From the NCBI GenBank assembly GCA_947374865.1, contig CANCDR010000004.1, positions 1 to 64,000 of the forward strand: a stretch of DNA of 64,000 nt. The letters run 5' to 3'. Positions within the stretch are counted from its first letter, which is position 1. Each line of letters opens with the position of its first letter. The stretch comes from Oxalobacteraceae bacterium. Lineage in GTDB: Bacteria; Pseudomonadota; Gammaproteobacteria; Burkholderiales; Burkholderiaceae_D. Positions 17,169 to 26,497 of this stretch are shown one piece after another. Under the pieces are notes generated by a model that was not told where the DNA came from, made no database searches, and worked only from the letters and a program-made list of their open reading frames with translations. The translations under genes and the position numbers were made by a program.

Positions 17169-18605
17169 TTACTCTTTCGCCACGCGCAGCAATTCGGCCT
17201 GCGTCGTGGTGCCATCGGCCAGCCAGCGTTGACCATCTTCACGCATGGTCAGCATGCCATCGGCCTGCGCTGCGCTGCGAATATCTGCTTCGGATGCCTG
17301 CTGATGAATCTGCGCCCGAATCGCATCCGTGGTCAGCAATAATTCATAGATGCCGACCCGTCCCTGGTAACCGGTATGACCGCAATGTTCGCAGCCGACC
17401 GCCTGCCAGACACCCTGCTCCTGCGACTTACAATGGCCGCAGAGTTTGCGCACCAGACGCTGCGCCACCACACCGAGCAGCGAGGACGATAAGAGAAAGG
17501 GTTCGATACCCATGTCGAGCAAACGCGTGACGGCCGCGGCGGCATCGTTGGTATGCAGGGTCGCCAAGACAAGGTGACCGGTCAGCGAAGCCTGGACGGC
17601 GATCTGCGCCGTTTCCAGATCGCGGATCTCGCCGATCATGATGATGTCCGGATCTTGCCGCAGAATCGCGCGCAAGGCTTTAGCAAAGCTCATGTCGATA
17701 CGCGCGTTGACCTGCGTCTGGCCGACACCGGCCAGTTCGTATTCGATCGGATCTTCGACCGTCAAAATATTAGTCGTACTGGCATTCAGACGCGAAAGCG
17801 CAGCATACAGCGTGGTGGTTTTGCCTGAACCGGTCGGACCAGTCACCAGCACGATGCCATGCGGCTGGGCGATGAGTTGATCGAACTGCGGCAGCACTTC
17901 CTCGCTCATACCCAACGAGCGCAGATCGAGACGACCGGCTTCCTTGTCGAGCAGACGTAGCACGGCGCGCTCACCGTGACCGGTCGGCAGGGTCGACACA
18001 CGCACGTCGACCGGCTTACCGCCCACGCGCAAAGTAATCCGGCCATCTTGCGGCAAACGCTTTTCGGCGATGTCGAGCTGCGCCATGATCTTGATGCGCG
18101 AGATCAGTGAGGCATGGATGGCTTTCTTGGGCCGCACCACGTCGCGCAGTCGGCCATCGATACGAAAGCGCACCACCGAAATTTGTTCGAAGGGTTCGAT
18201 ATGAATATCCGAGGCTTCTTCGCGTAATGCCTGCGTGAGCAGTGCATTGATCATGCGGATCACTGGCGCATCATCGGCTGATTCGAGCAAATCTTCGATG
18301 GCGGGCATGTCTTGCATCAGACGCGCCAGATCGAGATCGGATTCCACATCGTCGATCACTTGCTGGGCATCGCCGCCGCCACCGGCATAGGCTTCGGCAA
18401 TCGCCGCATCGAGCTCGTCGCGCGGCAGCGATTTGATTTTGACGCGGCCGAAACGGCGGCTGACTTCCGCCACCGCTGTCGGCACGGTCGCGTCCGAGAC
18501 CCAGACCTCGACTGCCGCAGCGCCCGCTTCAGCGGGCTCAACACGGTGCGCCAGTAGCGCAAAATCGCGCGCATAGGCATAGGGAAGAAGATGGGTTTGA
18601 CTCAT
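17169..18605 (-). CDS. gspE: Type II secretion system ATPase GspE
   Basis: Cytoplasmic AAA-type secretion ATPase of 478 residues powering pseudopilus assembly. Walker A is GPTGSGKT (256-263), the Asp box VEDPIEYEL (about 283-291), Walker B DPDIIMIGEIRD (318-329) and the His box LTGHLVLATLHTN. The tetracysteine zinc motif typical of GspE is complete: C389-X2-C392 and C405-X2-C408. The start overlaps the gspD stop by 4 bp (translational coupling). Confidence 0.97.
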   Translation of the reverse strand: MSQTHLLPYAYARDFALLAHRVEPAEAGAAAVEVWVSDATVPTAVAEVSRRFGRVKIKSLPRDELDAAIAEAYAGGGGDAQQVIDDVESDLDLARLMQDMPAIEDLLESADDAPVIRMINALLTQALREEASDIHIEPFEQISVVRFRIDGRLRDVVRPKKAIHASLISRIKIMAQLDIAEKRLPQDGRITLRVGGKPVDVRVSTLPTGHGERAVLRLLDKEAGRLDLRSLGMSEEVLPQFDQLIAQPHGIVLVTGPTGSGKTTTLYAALSRLNASTTNILTVEDPIEYELAGVGQTQVNARIDMSFAKALRAILRQDPDIIMIGEIRDLETAQIAVQASLTGHLVLATLHTNDAAAAVTRLLDMGIEPFLLSSSLLGVVAQRLVRKLCGHCKSQEQGVWQAVGCEHCGHTGYQGRVGIYELLLTTDAIRAQIHQQASEADIRSAAQADGMLTMREDGQRWLADGTTTQAELLRVAKE

Positions 18606-20761
18606 GGGGCGGCTTTGGGTGTTTCGGTCTTGGGCGTTTCAGTCTTCGGTACTTCGGTCGCTGGCGCTGGCCGACGTTCAACCAGCATGCCACCGACCGG
18701 CTGACCATTTTGTAATGGCGGCAGAGTGGGTGCAGATACACTAGGCAGCAGCGGACTTGCATTAGGCTGACTGGTCTCGCCAGCGCGCCGCATGTAATCG
18801 TAACGATCGTTGACCAGGTTGGTACTCTGTTCACTATTACGGATCACGATTGGCCGCAGAAATACCATCAGATTGGTTTTGCTGCGTTTGCGGGTCGAAT
18901 ATTTGAACAGATTACCGATCAGGGGAATATCGCCCAGACCCGGAATTTTTTCTGCGCCGTCACTCACGGAATCTTCGATCAGCCCGCCGAGCACGATAAT
19001 CTGTCCATCGTCGACCAGTACATTGGTTTCGATGGAGCGTTTCTTGGTGATGATGCCGGCCGCGTTGGTGGCGCTGTCGATGGAGGAATTTTCCTGATAA
19101 ATCGCCATCTTGACGGTACCGCCTTCGGATACCTGCGGACGCACGCGCAGCGAGAGGCCAATATCTTTGCGCTCGATCGTCTGGAACGGATTGATGCCGG
19201 CCGCGCCGCCTGACGCAGCGGTCGTGAACTGACCGGTAATAAACGGCACGTTCTGGCCGACGATGATGCGCGCTTCTTCGTTATCGAGCGTGATCAGGTT
19301 TGGCACCGACAAAATATTAGCATTGCCGCCGGATTCGAGCACATGCGCTAATGCACCCAGACCGAGTTGTCCGCCGATCTGTCGAAACAGACCCAAGGTA
19401 AATCCATTGGAAGGCGGCGCCAGCGCTGTGCTGCCAGAGAGCTTGGCCGCTGTCTGCGTAATCAGATTATTACCTCCAGTGGAAAAACCCGTCGCGCCTG
19501 CAAGACGGTAGTTTGAGTTGCCGTCACCGGTGACACCCAGCCACTGAACACCCAGTTCGGCGGTGCGATCGGCCGTGACTTCGACGATCAGCGATTCGAC
19601 ATACACCTGCGCGCGGCGGGCATCAAGCTGATCGATCACGGCGCGTAAATTGCGGTACTGGGTTTCGCTGGCGGTAATGATGAGGGTATTGGTCGCGGCA
19701 TCGGCCTGGATATACCCCGCTGCGCCGCCGGAAGGGAGACTGGCAGGCTGCGAGCCCGACAAAGGCGCCGGACTGGCACTACCTCCCGGCATACTCATCG
19801 ACTGTGGCGTGGACGGGTTCTGCATGCCCGGCGTGCTGCTACCGGAATCGGTTGACACCACCGCGCGCAGTGTCTGCGCCAGTTTAACGGCGTCGGCATT
19901 ACGCAGATAGACCACGTGCACATTGCCCGGCTGCGCAGTCGGTTGATCGAGTTTGCCGATCAGCGACTTAGCCAGATTGGCCCGCGCTGCCGATGGCGCG
20001 CGAATGATGAGCGAATTGGTGCGCACATCCGCCAACAGCGATACACGTCCGGCGTCGGTATTGACGACCCCGGTGGCCGGCTCCATCAGACGATTGACCA
20101 TCACCGCCAGATCACTGGCGATGGCGTATTTAATGGGTACGATATCGAGGTCGCCGGTGGCCGGTGCATCCAGCGCGGCGATGATTTTTTCCATCCGCTG
20201 CAGATTGTCGGCATAGTCGGTAATGATGAGCGAGTTATTACCGGGATTAGCGGTAATGGTGTTATTGGGCGAAATCAGCGGCCGCAATACCGCCACTAAA
20301 TTACCGGAGGATTCGTAATTCAGGCGAAAGATACGCGTGGCGACCTGATCGCCGCGCAGCTCGCCGACTTGAATTGGTCCGGCTTGTAATTTTGCATCCG
20401 GCTCGGGGACGACCTTGGTATAGCCATCGACTGTGACGACCGCATAGCCTTGCAGACGCAGTGCCGAGGTCAGCAGATTAAAGGCCTGGGTCTTGCTGAC
20501 CGATTTTTCGGATACCAGACTGATCGTACCTTTGACGCGCGGATCAATGATGAAGGTGCGGCCAACATAATGCCCCACTGCCTTGATCACCGATTCAATA
20601 TCGGCGCCAACAAAATTGAGCGTTGCCTGACCGGCTGCCGGCTCTTGCGCCAACAGTGGCAGCGGACTGAGCGCGATGCTGGCCGAGAGCAGGACAACAC
20701 CGCCCCAACGACGCACATGGGTCAGGGAAGAAAAGTGATTTGCTGGTCGATTATTTTTCAT
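18602..20761 (-). CDS. gspD: Type II secretion system secretin GspD
   Basis: Outer-membrane secretin of 719 residues. After a signal peptide (hydrophobic about 21-37, cut near LPLLAQEP) come N0 (LNFVGADIESVIKAVGHYVGRTFIIDPRVKG), the N1-N3 repeats and a Gly/Ser/Pro-rich linker (about 320-360). The secretin domain covers about 390-650, with VPNLITLDNEEARIIVGQNVPFITG and the signature VLVDDGQIIVLGGLIEDS...VPGLGDIPLIGNLFKY. The C-terminus has a Pro/Thr-rich tail with repeated PKTET, possibly an S-domain substitute. No lipobox cysteine and no adjacent pilotin gene were seen. Confidence 0.97.
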   Translation of the reverse strand: MKNNRPANHFSSLTHVRRWGGVVLLSASIALSPLPLLAQEPAAGQATLNFVGADIESVIKAVGHYVGRTFIIDPRVKGTISLVSEKSVSKTQAFNLLTSALRLQGYAVVTVDGYTKVVPEPDAKLQAGPIQVGELRGDQVATRIFRLNYESSGNLVAVLRPLISPNNTITANPGNNSLIITDYADNLQRMEKIIAALDAPATGDLDIVPIKYAIASDLAVMVNRLMEPATGVVNTDAGRVSLLADVRTNSLIIRAPSAARANLAKSLIGKLDQPTAQPGNVHVVYLRNADAVKLAQTLRAVVSTDSGSSTPGMQNPSTPQSMSMPGGSASPAPLSGSQPASLPSGGAAGYIQADAATNTLIITASETQYRNLRAVIDQLDARRAQVYVESLIVEVTADRTAELGVQWLGVTGDGNSNYRLAGATGFSTGGNNLITQTAAKLSGSTALAPPSNGFTLGLFRQIGGQLGLGALAHVLESGGNANILSVPNLITLDNEEARIIVGQNVPFITGQFTTAASGGAAGINPFQTIERKDIGLSLRVRPQVSEGGTVKMAIYQENSSIDSATNAAGIITKKRSIETNVLVDDGQIIVLGGLIEDSVSDGAEKIPGLGDIPLIGNLFKYSTRKRSKTNLMVFLRPIVIRNSEQSTNLVNDRYDYMRRAGETSQPNASPLLPSVSAPTLPPLQNGQPVGGMLVERRPAPATEVPKTETPKTETPKAAP

Positions 20762-21531
20762 TTGAACTCTAGCGCAATGATGTTCCTGTTACCTTCGGTA
20801 CGGCGTTGTCCCAGCAAATTGAGTAAATTTGCCAGCCGTTCTTCTTGTCCTGCCTGACTTTCAGCCTGACCGGCAAACTGCAGCCGGCCATTTTGCAGCG
20901 CGCCACTGCCCGACAGCAGCAGCGGACCTTTCACGGTCTTTAATTCTACCTGCGCCTGCTGACCGCGCCAGTCGAGCGTCAAGTCATACGACCCGAGGGG
21001 CTTGACGGCCGACAGACGCGACGCCATCTCGCGCATTTCCAGCGTCATGCTCCCCAGTAGCACGATGGCGTTGCCCTGTCGCGCTACCTGCAGCGTATTC
21101 CAGCGCAGCCGCATCTGGCCCGAGGGCGCAATGGTGTTGAGCGGCGCGCCCAGTCCGGCCAGCCGTTCGGCAGGCAATGCGAGCGCTGCCGCAGACACCT
21201 GCCACTGATCCCAGCTACCGCTGATCTGCACTGGCTGGCTGAGCGTTGCCGGGTTTTCTACCAACAGATCAAGCTGACCGATCAGCAGCGCCGGCGACAG
21301 CCGCCAGGCAAAACGACCCGGCACGAGCGGCGTGACCGGATCTTTCCCGCCGGCCGCACCACCGACAAAGGCCGAACCATTCCATAAGCTGCCCTGCGCG
21401 TCGCCCAGCGTGAGCCGGCCACCCGTTTGTCGCTCAAGCAGCAGCCCCATCCACGATGCCGGACAAAATGCGCCCACCGTCAGGATGATACTGAGTACGC
21501 CCGCCACCAGCCATCCAAGACTGCGCCGCAT
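20758..21531 (-). CDS. gspN: Type II secretion system protein GspN
   Basis: Bitopic inner-membrane T2SS accessory protein of 257 residues. The start at 21531 (MRRSLGWLVAGVLSIILTVGAF) puts one N-terminal membrane anchor right at the beginning; the frame extends to 21597 but that part overlaps gspM and lacks coding sense. GspN-type features are the GRLTLGDAQGSLWNGSA and PLLLSGSGALQNGRLQFAGQA segments. It overlaps gspD by 4 bp. GspN is dispensable in some systems but common in Burkholderiales. Confidence 0.88.
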   Translation of the reverse strand: MRRSLGWLVAGVLSIILTVGAFCPASWMGLLLERQTGGRLTLGDAQGSLWNGSAFVGGAAGGKDPVTPLVPGRFAWRLSPALLIGQLDLLVENPATLSQPVQISGSWDQWQVSAAALALPAERLAGLGAPLNTIAPSGQMRLRWNTLQVARQGNAIVLLGSMTLEMREMASRLSAVKPLGSYDLTLDWRGQQAQVELKTVKGPLLLSGSGALQNGRLQFAGQAESQAGQEERLANLLNLLGQRRTEGNRNIIALEFK

Positions 21532-21553
21532 TAAGCCGTAACCTTTGGCGCGC

Positions 21554-22087
21554 TCACTGTGCTGCCTCGCCTTGCAGACGTAAACTGAGGGTGGCATTCA
21601 CCATGTCGGGCGTGTCGAGCGCATCGATGCGGGCTTCTTCCACTACCAGATGGGCGCTACGCTGTAATTCATCTTGCAAATTAAGGAGCGCGGCAAACGA
21701 CACCTTGTTCAAACCGATCTTGAGCTGATCGCCGCTGAGCACCACATTATCGGCCTTCAGATCGTGCCGTAAAAGTACGGCATTAATATTTTCACGGGTC
21801 AGTGACAAGGCCGGATTCTGCGCCTTGCCCAGCTGCGTAACCTGTGCTGACAGTCCCTGTAATTGGGCCGCTTGCAGACGCAATACCGGCAGTGTGCGAT
21901 TGAGCTGAGTGCGCGCATTGAGCGCCGGATTAAAGAACAATAAATAGACCAACAGCAGCAGAAAAAATACGCCCCCCAGACGCAGGATCTGCCGTTCGCG
22001 CGGCGTGCGCTGTTGCCAGAAGGTGTTCAGACTGGTGTGCAAACTGGCACGCAGCTGAGCGAATTTAGCAGGCATAGCAGGCATCAT
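21554..22087 (-). CDS. gspM: Type II secretion system protein GspM
   Basis: Small bitopic T2SS platform protein of 177 residues. A cytoplasmic N-terminus with the characteristic WQQRTPRERQILRLGGVFFLLLLVYLLFF gives the single membrane segment (about 35-52). A periplasmic ferredoxin-like domain follows. It stabilises GspL. It overlaps the gspL stop by 4 bp. Confidence 0.9.
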   Translation of the reverse strand: MMPAMPAKFAQLRASLHTSLNTFWQQRTPRERQILRLGGVFFLLLLVYLLFFNPALNARTQLNRTLPVLRLQAAQLQGLSAQVTQLGKAQNPALSLTRENINAVLLRHDLKADNVVLSGDQLKIGLNKVSFAALLNLQDELQRSAHLVVEEARIDALDTPDMVNATLSLRLQGEAAQ

Positions 22088-23382
22088 TTGGCGCTCCGAA
22101 TCTGCCAGGTATTATTGGCCGCTGGCGTGAACGTGAGCGCATAGTCGGCCAAGGCAGAACGCAGCGCTTCGCGCGGCAAGATGGCGCCCTGTTTGAGGCG
22201 TAAGAACAGACTGCGGTCATGGTAGTCGACGCCGGCAATGACAGCCGATGCTGTTTGACCGCCACCGGCGAGCGTCCAGGCAGCAGAAAAATTCGCGCAC
22301 AGGATGGCGAAATCATCAGCTGCCGGCTGCCCTGCACTGCGCTGGGCAGCGGCCATATGCTGCTGCATCTGCGCTAAGGGATCGACGATCACGTTTTCAC
22401 GTGGGAAGCTGGCTTTGTAAGTCTGTAGCATCTGACTACGCAGGCTGCTCGCTTCGCTTTGCAGACGCCACCAGTCTGCATTGAGGCCCAGAATATTCAC
22501 CAGCAAACCCAGCGCGAGCAGGATCAGCGGCCAGCGCCAAGGTTTCCAGTCGAATCCGGGCGTGCCGGCACCATCCAGACTACTGAGCAGATTAAGCGGC
22601 TCAGCGCGCGCGCCCGTGATCCAGCGTGACCAGTGATCGGCTGCGACTGTGATGCGAAGGTCCAGTGCCAGCTCCTTGGCTGCGGCCTGATACGTCGCCA
22701 GATCGGCGGACGGCACAGTCAAATACAGTGGCTGGGTTGGCGTGATCGCCGCCAACGTTTGCAGCACGGTCTGTTCGCTCGTTTGGGCCGGCTCGCTTTG
22801 CAGAAAAAGACCAATACCGGATTGCGCACCGAGGCGCAAGGACAGATCGATGCCGTTAGCCGATGGATAACAGGCCGCCGCCAGCGCACCCGGTGCGAGC
22901 GGCAAACAGAGCTGAGCAGCCAAAGCGACCAGATGCCGCGCACCGTAGGCAAAAATTGTCTGGGCGATCATTTCCAGCCAGTCGCGTGCAATCACGGCGA
23001 CCATGCGCTGACCGTCGAGCGTGGCACCGGGAATAAACACCAGTTCGCCCGGCTCCGACATGAGCTGGTCTTCCAGCAGATTGGGTAAGGCTGCGCGCAG
23101 ACGTGCCGCTGACAGAGGGGGAATTTTGGCCTGCAATAAGCTCACGTCGCACGCTGAAAGAATCAGCACCACCTGCGCCGCGCCGGCGATCGCATCGGCG
23201 AGCTGGGCCAGCGGTGCATGGCCTTCGCGCATGAGCGTATCGCCCTGGGTCTGGGCATAAGCGCAGCGCAGGCTGGCCCAGCCTGCGGCAGAGTCGTTAG
23301 TGCTCTCGGCAGCCGAGCGTGAAGGAAGGCGGATGTAGAGGGTACTCAAATTATGTCGATTCCCGTTTCTGTCTGCATGCAA
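22084..23382 (-). CDS. gspL: Type II secretion system protein GspL
   Basis: Bitopic T2SS protein of 432 residues. Its cytoplasmic actin-like domain (about 10-260) binds GspE. A membrane segment lies at about 275-295 (WPLILLALGLLVNILGL) and a periplasmic domain follows. The ATG at 23382 is used here. An in-frame TTG at 23349 would give MSTLYIRLPSR, which matches the usual family start better, so the first 11 residues are doubtful. The 18-bp gap to gspK contains no other signal. Confidence 0.88.
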   Translation of the reverse strand: MHADRNGNRHNLSTLYIRLPSRSAAESTNDSAAGWASLRCAYAQTQGDTLMREGHAPLAQLADAIAGAAQVVLILSACDVSLLQAKIPPLSAARLRAALPNLLEDQLMSEPGELVFIPGATLDGQRMVAVIARDWLEMIAQTIFAYGARHLVALAAQLCLPLAPGALAAACYPSANGIDLSLRLGAQSGIGLFLQSEPAQTSEQTVLQTLAAITPTQPLYLTVPSADLATYQAAAKELALDLRITVAADHWSRWITGARAEPLNLLSSLDGAGTPGFDWKPWRWPLILLALGLLVNILGLNADWWRLQSEASSLRSQMLQTYKASFPRENVIVDPLAQMQQHMAAAQRSAGQPAADDFAILCANFSAAWTLAGGGQTASAVIAGVDYHDRSLFLRLKQGAILPREALRSALADYALTFTPAANNTWQIRSAK

Positions 23383-23400
23383 GCATCGGCTCGCGCGGAT

Positions 23401-24357
23401 TCAATTTTCATGTGTCCAGAGCACCATGGCGCCGGTGCCGCTGCGTTCAACGAGTGATTGTACTTGTAATGCTGCCCGCCCCATGCGAACGTCGCCATTC
23501 ACCAGAAAAAAATTGCTGTTCACCGTCAGGTCGCTGCCCTGCACGCCCTGCAGCTGGGTCGGAAAGCGATGCTGCAAGTCGCCTACACTCAGAAAAAATG
23601 CCTGTTTGCGCGCCGCCACGGCGGCCATCGCATCCGCCAGTGACAAAGCCGCTACTTTTGCGGCCAGCACCTCGGCGGAGGCCGTGTTGATATTGAGGGG
23701 CGTGGCGCGCGGCAGCACGATCACGAATTCCCGCAGCTGGACCAGCATGGCCGGGGTCAGGCCCGGCACGGCCAGCAGATCCTCGACCCTGGTCAAACCC
23801 ATCATGCGCACGCCGCTGTCGGGAGAAGGTGACTCGACCGGCCGTCTTTGCGCCTGCGCCTGCAGCATCGCACTGGCAGTGGCTAATTGCGGATCCAGAT
23901 TGAGCAAACTCAACAGCTTGGCAAACGCCGCCACTTCGCGCGGATTGATGATGCCATTGGCGCACAGGTTGGTCAAATTCAGCAGGGATTGCGCATCGAC
24001 GATATGGCCCTGCAATGCCGCCTCACTGGCCTCGGTATCGGTGCGGCCGTTTTCGACAAATTCGTCGAGCTTGGTTTTTTGTAGCGGTGTCGCCCATGCT
24101 GCACCGAGCTGGGTTTGCGGCGAATCGATGGCATCGCGCCGCAAAATCAGGCGCGCCCAGTCCAGCGCGCCGCGCAGAATCCATTCCTTTTGCGACTGCA
24201 AACGCTGATTTTCGATGGCCCGTACTTGCACCTGCTGCTGCCAGAACAGACTGGCGACGATGGTGATGGCGAGCGTGGTCAGCAGCAGCGCGGTGATGAC
24301 GGCGACACCGTGCTGATGGCGGTGAAAATGCAGGGGAAAATGCGCGCGCTGTTTCAT
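23401..24357 (-). CDS. gspK: Type II secretion system minor pseudopilin GspK
   Basis: Large minor pseudopilin of 318 residues at the pseudopilus tip. The prepilin site is HQHG17-VAVIT with cleavage after G17. The +5 position is T22 rather than Glu, which is usual for GspK because it caps the fibre. The hydrophobic helix covers 18-37, followed by the large alpha domain with a helix-hairpin-helix-like segment (VEDLLAVPGLTPAMLVQL, LNINTASAEVLAA). It overlaps gspJ by 4 bp. Confidence 0.94.
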   Translation of the reverse strand: MKQRAHFPLHFHRHQHGVAVITALLLTTLAITIVASLFWQQQVQVRAIENQRLQSQKEWILRGALDWARLILRRDAIDSPQTQLGAAWATPLQKTKLDEFVENGRTDTEASEAALQGHIVDAQSLLNLTNLCANGIINPREVAAFAKLLSLLNLDPQLATASAMLQAQAQRRPVESPSPDSGVRMMGLTRVEDLLAVPGLTPAMLVQLREFVIVLPRATPLNINTASAEVLAAKVAALSLADAMAAVAARKQAFFLSVGDLQHRFPTQLQGVQGSDLTVNSNFFLVNGDVRMGRAALQVQSLVERSGTGAMVLWTHEN

Positions 24358-25004
24358 ACCGGCCCGAGCAGCAAAACTTTGGTCAGAAAGCGCTCGCTGC
24401 CGCGCAGCTGCAAAGCGACTTCCAGGCCCTTGACCGTGACTGGCGCGCCGCCTTGCAACATGCCCGACGCCTCGCCCGGCGCCGTGCCGATCCAGTTAGC
24501 CGCGCCGACGAGCCAAATACGCAGACGCATGCTGGCCACCTCGGACTGCAGCGCTACGGCTTGTTCCTGCAGCCCCTCCTGGGCAAATTTATTCCAGTAG
24601 GCGTCGAGGGCGACCAGGTCGCGCGTGACCGGTGAGGCGATGCGTTGTAATACGCCGTCACGAATCTGATAAGCGATGACCTGAATCTGGCTGGGCTGAT
24701 TTTCCAGCGTCACGGTGCGCACCAATAACAGCCGTTCACCGATGGCCAGGATCGGCGTATGACCGCCAATATTGGCGCTCGTGGCGATGTGTGCGCAGTC
24801 ACTCTGCATTTGTGAAAACGCCAGCTGCAGTCCACGGCTTTGTTCGAGGTCGCGATTAAGACTTACGCGTGCGCGAACAATGCTGTCAAGGCCGCGCCAG
24901 CCGAGCACCGCGACGACCGCCATGATGGTGATCGCCACCAGCAGTTCGACTAAAGTAAAGCCGGCCCGGCCAGCGGGTTTTGTGTAAAGCCGCGGCGCGC
25001 TCAT
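24354..25004 (-). CDS. gspJ: Type II secretion system minor pseudopilin GspJ
   Basis: Minor pseudopilin of 216 residues. The prepilin peptidase site is GRAG15-FTLVE20 followed by a hydrophobic helix, with Glu at +5. The globular domain carries typical GspJ segments (DLEQSRGLQLAFSQMQSDCAHI, ERLLLVRTV). It complexes with GspI and GspK at the tip. It overlaps gspI by 4 bp. Confidence 0.94.
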   Translation of the reverse strand: MSAPRLYTKPAGRAGFTLVELLVAITIMAVVAVLGWRGLDSIVRARVSLNRDLEQSRGLQLAFSQMQSDCAHIATSANIGGHTPILAIGERLLLVRTVTLENQPSQIQVIAYQIRDGVLQRIASPVTRDLVALDAYWNKFAQEGLQEQAVALQSEVASMRLRIWLVGAANWIGTAPGEASGMLQGGAPVTVKGLEVALQLRGSERFLTKVLLLGPV

Positions 25005-25390
25005 CGGGACACCAATTGATTGATTTTCAAGATCCGGCGATCCGGATGTTCGCCATCAAAGACGCTCACTTCGACGCGGCGAAAATACGGGTTCGGGGTC
25101 GACAGTACTTCTTCCTGACAGTTCAGATTCAGCTCGCCCTGCGGACAGGGAAAGGAACGCAGTCCCAGTTCAGGCCAGGTGGCGGCCAGACGGATGAGCG
25201 AGAGCCGATTTTCGGCCGACCAGGTGGCCATCATCGAGGCCCGCAGGCCATTACTGTTTTGCGTGAGGCTACCGACCGCGCGCAGACTCGCGCCGAGCGC
25301 CGTGCCAACGATGACCAGGGCGACCAATACTTCCAGCAAGGTGAAGCCTTGCGCACGGCTTGGCACCCTTGGGGTCGTTATGCGGCGCAT
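25001..25390 (-). CDS. gspI: Type II secretion system minor pseudopilin GspI
   Basis: Minor pseudopilin of 129 residues. The prepilin site is RAQG15-FTLLE20, with a long hydrophobic helix (VLVALVIVGTALGASLRAVG). The short globular domain contains WSAENRLSLIRL and CPQGELNLNC. It nucleates the pseudopilus tip with GspJ and GspK. It begins 29 bp after the gspH stop. Confidence 0.93.
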   Translation of the reverse strand: MRRITTPRVPSRAQGFTLLEVLVALVIVGTALGASLRAVGSLTQNSNGLRASMMATWSAENRLSLIRLAATWPELGLRSFPCPQGELNLNCQEEVLSTPNPYFRRVEVSVFDGEHPDRRILKINQLVSR

Positions 25391-25419
25391 TGGTGATCAG
25401 CTGTTTTCATTGAGTCTGT

Positions 25420-25911
25420 TTAATCCACGACATAATGACCAATCCCATCAGCGCGAATCGTGATCGCCGCCTCACCATACGTCAGGGTCAGTGCAAAAGG
25501 TTTATCGACTGCCTCACGCCCGAGTACCAGACGTAAAGGATCATTATTGCCCTCCTGCGCCGGTTCGATCCGCAAACCAATCGGCGCGCGTTTGAATGCG
25601 CGTTCGCGCAGCATGTCGTCGCCCTGCAGCGCTACCCAGCTGGCATCCTGCCGTACGAGGAAGCGATAGCGTTCGCGATCGGCTTCAAATGCCAGTGGCG
25701 TATTGCGCAGGATCGCTTCATCGCGGGCAATTTGCAATAGTAGCGCGATGCGTTGCGCTTCCTCTTGCAAGATCCGCCCCTCGCTGGGCAAGCCATTCAA
25801 GGACACCATGCCGAGCAAGACCCCGGCGATGACCATCACGATCAGCAATTCGAGCAGGGTAAAACCCCGCGCCGCACGCGACGAATATGGTGGCGATTTT
25901 ATAAATCCCAC
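25420..25911 (-). CDS. gspH: Type II secretion system minor pseudopilin GspH
   Basis: Minor pseudopilin of 163 residues. The prepilin site is RAARG16-FTLLE21 with a hydrophobic helix LLIVMVIAGVLLGMV. The following QEEAQRIALLLQIARDEAILRNTPLAFEADRERYRFL is the usual GspH/FimT helix and beta start. Its start overlaps the gspG end by 13 bp. Confidence 0.93.
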   Translation of the reverse strand: MGFIKSPPYSSRAARGFTLLELLIVMVIAGVLLGMVSLNGLPSEGRILQEEAQRIALLLQIARDEAILRNTPLAFEADRERYRFLVRQDASWVALQGDDMLRERAFKRAPIGLRIEPAQEGNNDPLRLVLGREAVDKPFALTLTYGEAAITIRADGIGHYVVD

Positions 25912-26351
25912 GAGCCGATATCAGCATCATTGCCGGCGCCGCCTGCCTGACCGTCGGCGCCAAAGGATAAAAGATCGATCTCGCCTTTGATCCCTGGCGA
26001 CAGGTACTGATAGGGATTACCCCATGGGTCCTTGGGGAGTTTGTCGATGTAACCGCCCTCTTTCCAACCATTGACTGGCGGGCCTTCGACGGGCTTGCTG
26101 ATGAGTGCCTGCAAGCCTTGCTGGGTGGTCGGGTAGCGCTGATTATCGAGCTTATACAGCTTGAGCGCCTGCACCAGGGTGGCAATGTCCTGCCGGGCTG
26201 CGGCGATGCGGGCGTCGTCGGTGCGACCCATCAGTTTGGGCACTACCAGGGCGGCCAGAATACCCATGATGACGACCACCACCATGATTTCAATCAGCGT
26301 AAAGCCGCGCTGGTAAAGCGTGCGTGAAGTCGTGCGAGAATTTTTTAACAT
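25899..26351 (-). CDS. gspG: Type II secretion system major pseudopilin GspG
   Basis: Major pseudopilin of 150 residues. The prepilin site is YQRG16-FTLIE21 followed by the hydrophobic helix IMVVVVIMGILAALVVP. The GspG-specific segments are all present: LDNQRYPTTQQGLQALISKP, WKEGGYIDKLPKDPWGNPYQYLSPG, and the C-terminal calcium-loop-like LLSFGADGQAGGAGNDADIGSWDL. It is the first gene of the gsp operon. 146 bp separate it from gpsA upstream on the same strand, room for the operon promoter. Confidence 0.97.
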   Translation of the reverse strand: MLKNSRTTSRTLYQRGFTLIEIMVVVVIMGILAALVVPKLMGRTDDARIAAARQDIATLVQALKLYKLDNQRYPTTQQGLQALISKPVEGPPVNGWKEGGYIDKLPKDPWGNPYQYLSPGIKGEIDLLSFGADGQAGGAGNDADIGSWDL

Positions 26352-26497
26352 GAGAGACCGTCGTGATTCATCAAAAGTACATGGAACTGGCAGTATAAGC
26401 CGAAGTCAGGCGCGAATAGATGACCGGACAAAGACAGGGAGGATTGTATTAGACCGGCACAAGGATAAAAAGTGCCGCAGCAGTGCGCCAGCATGGG

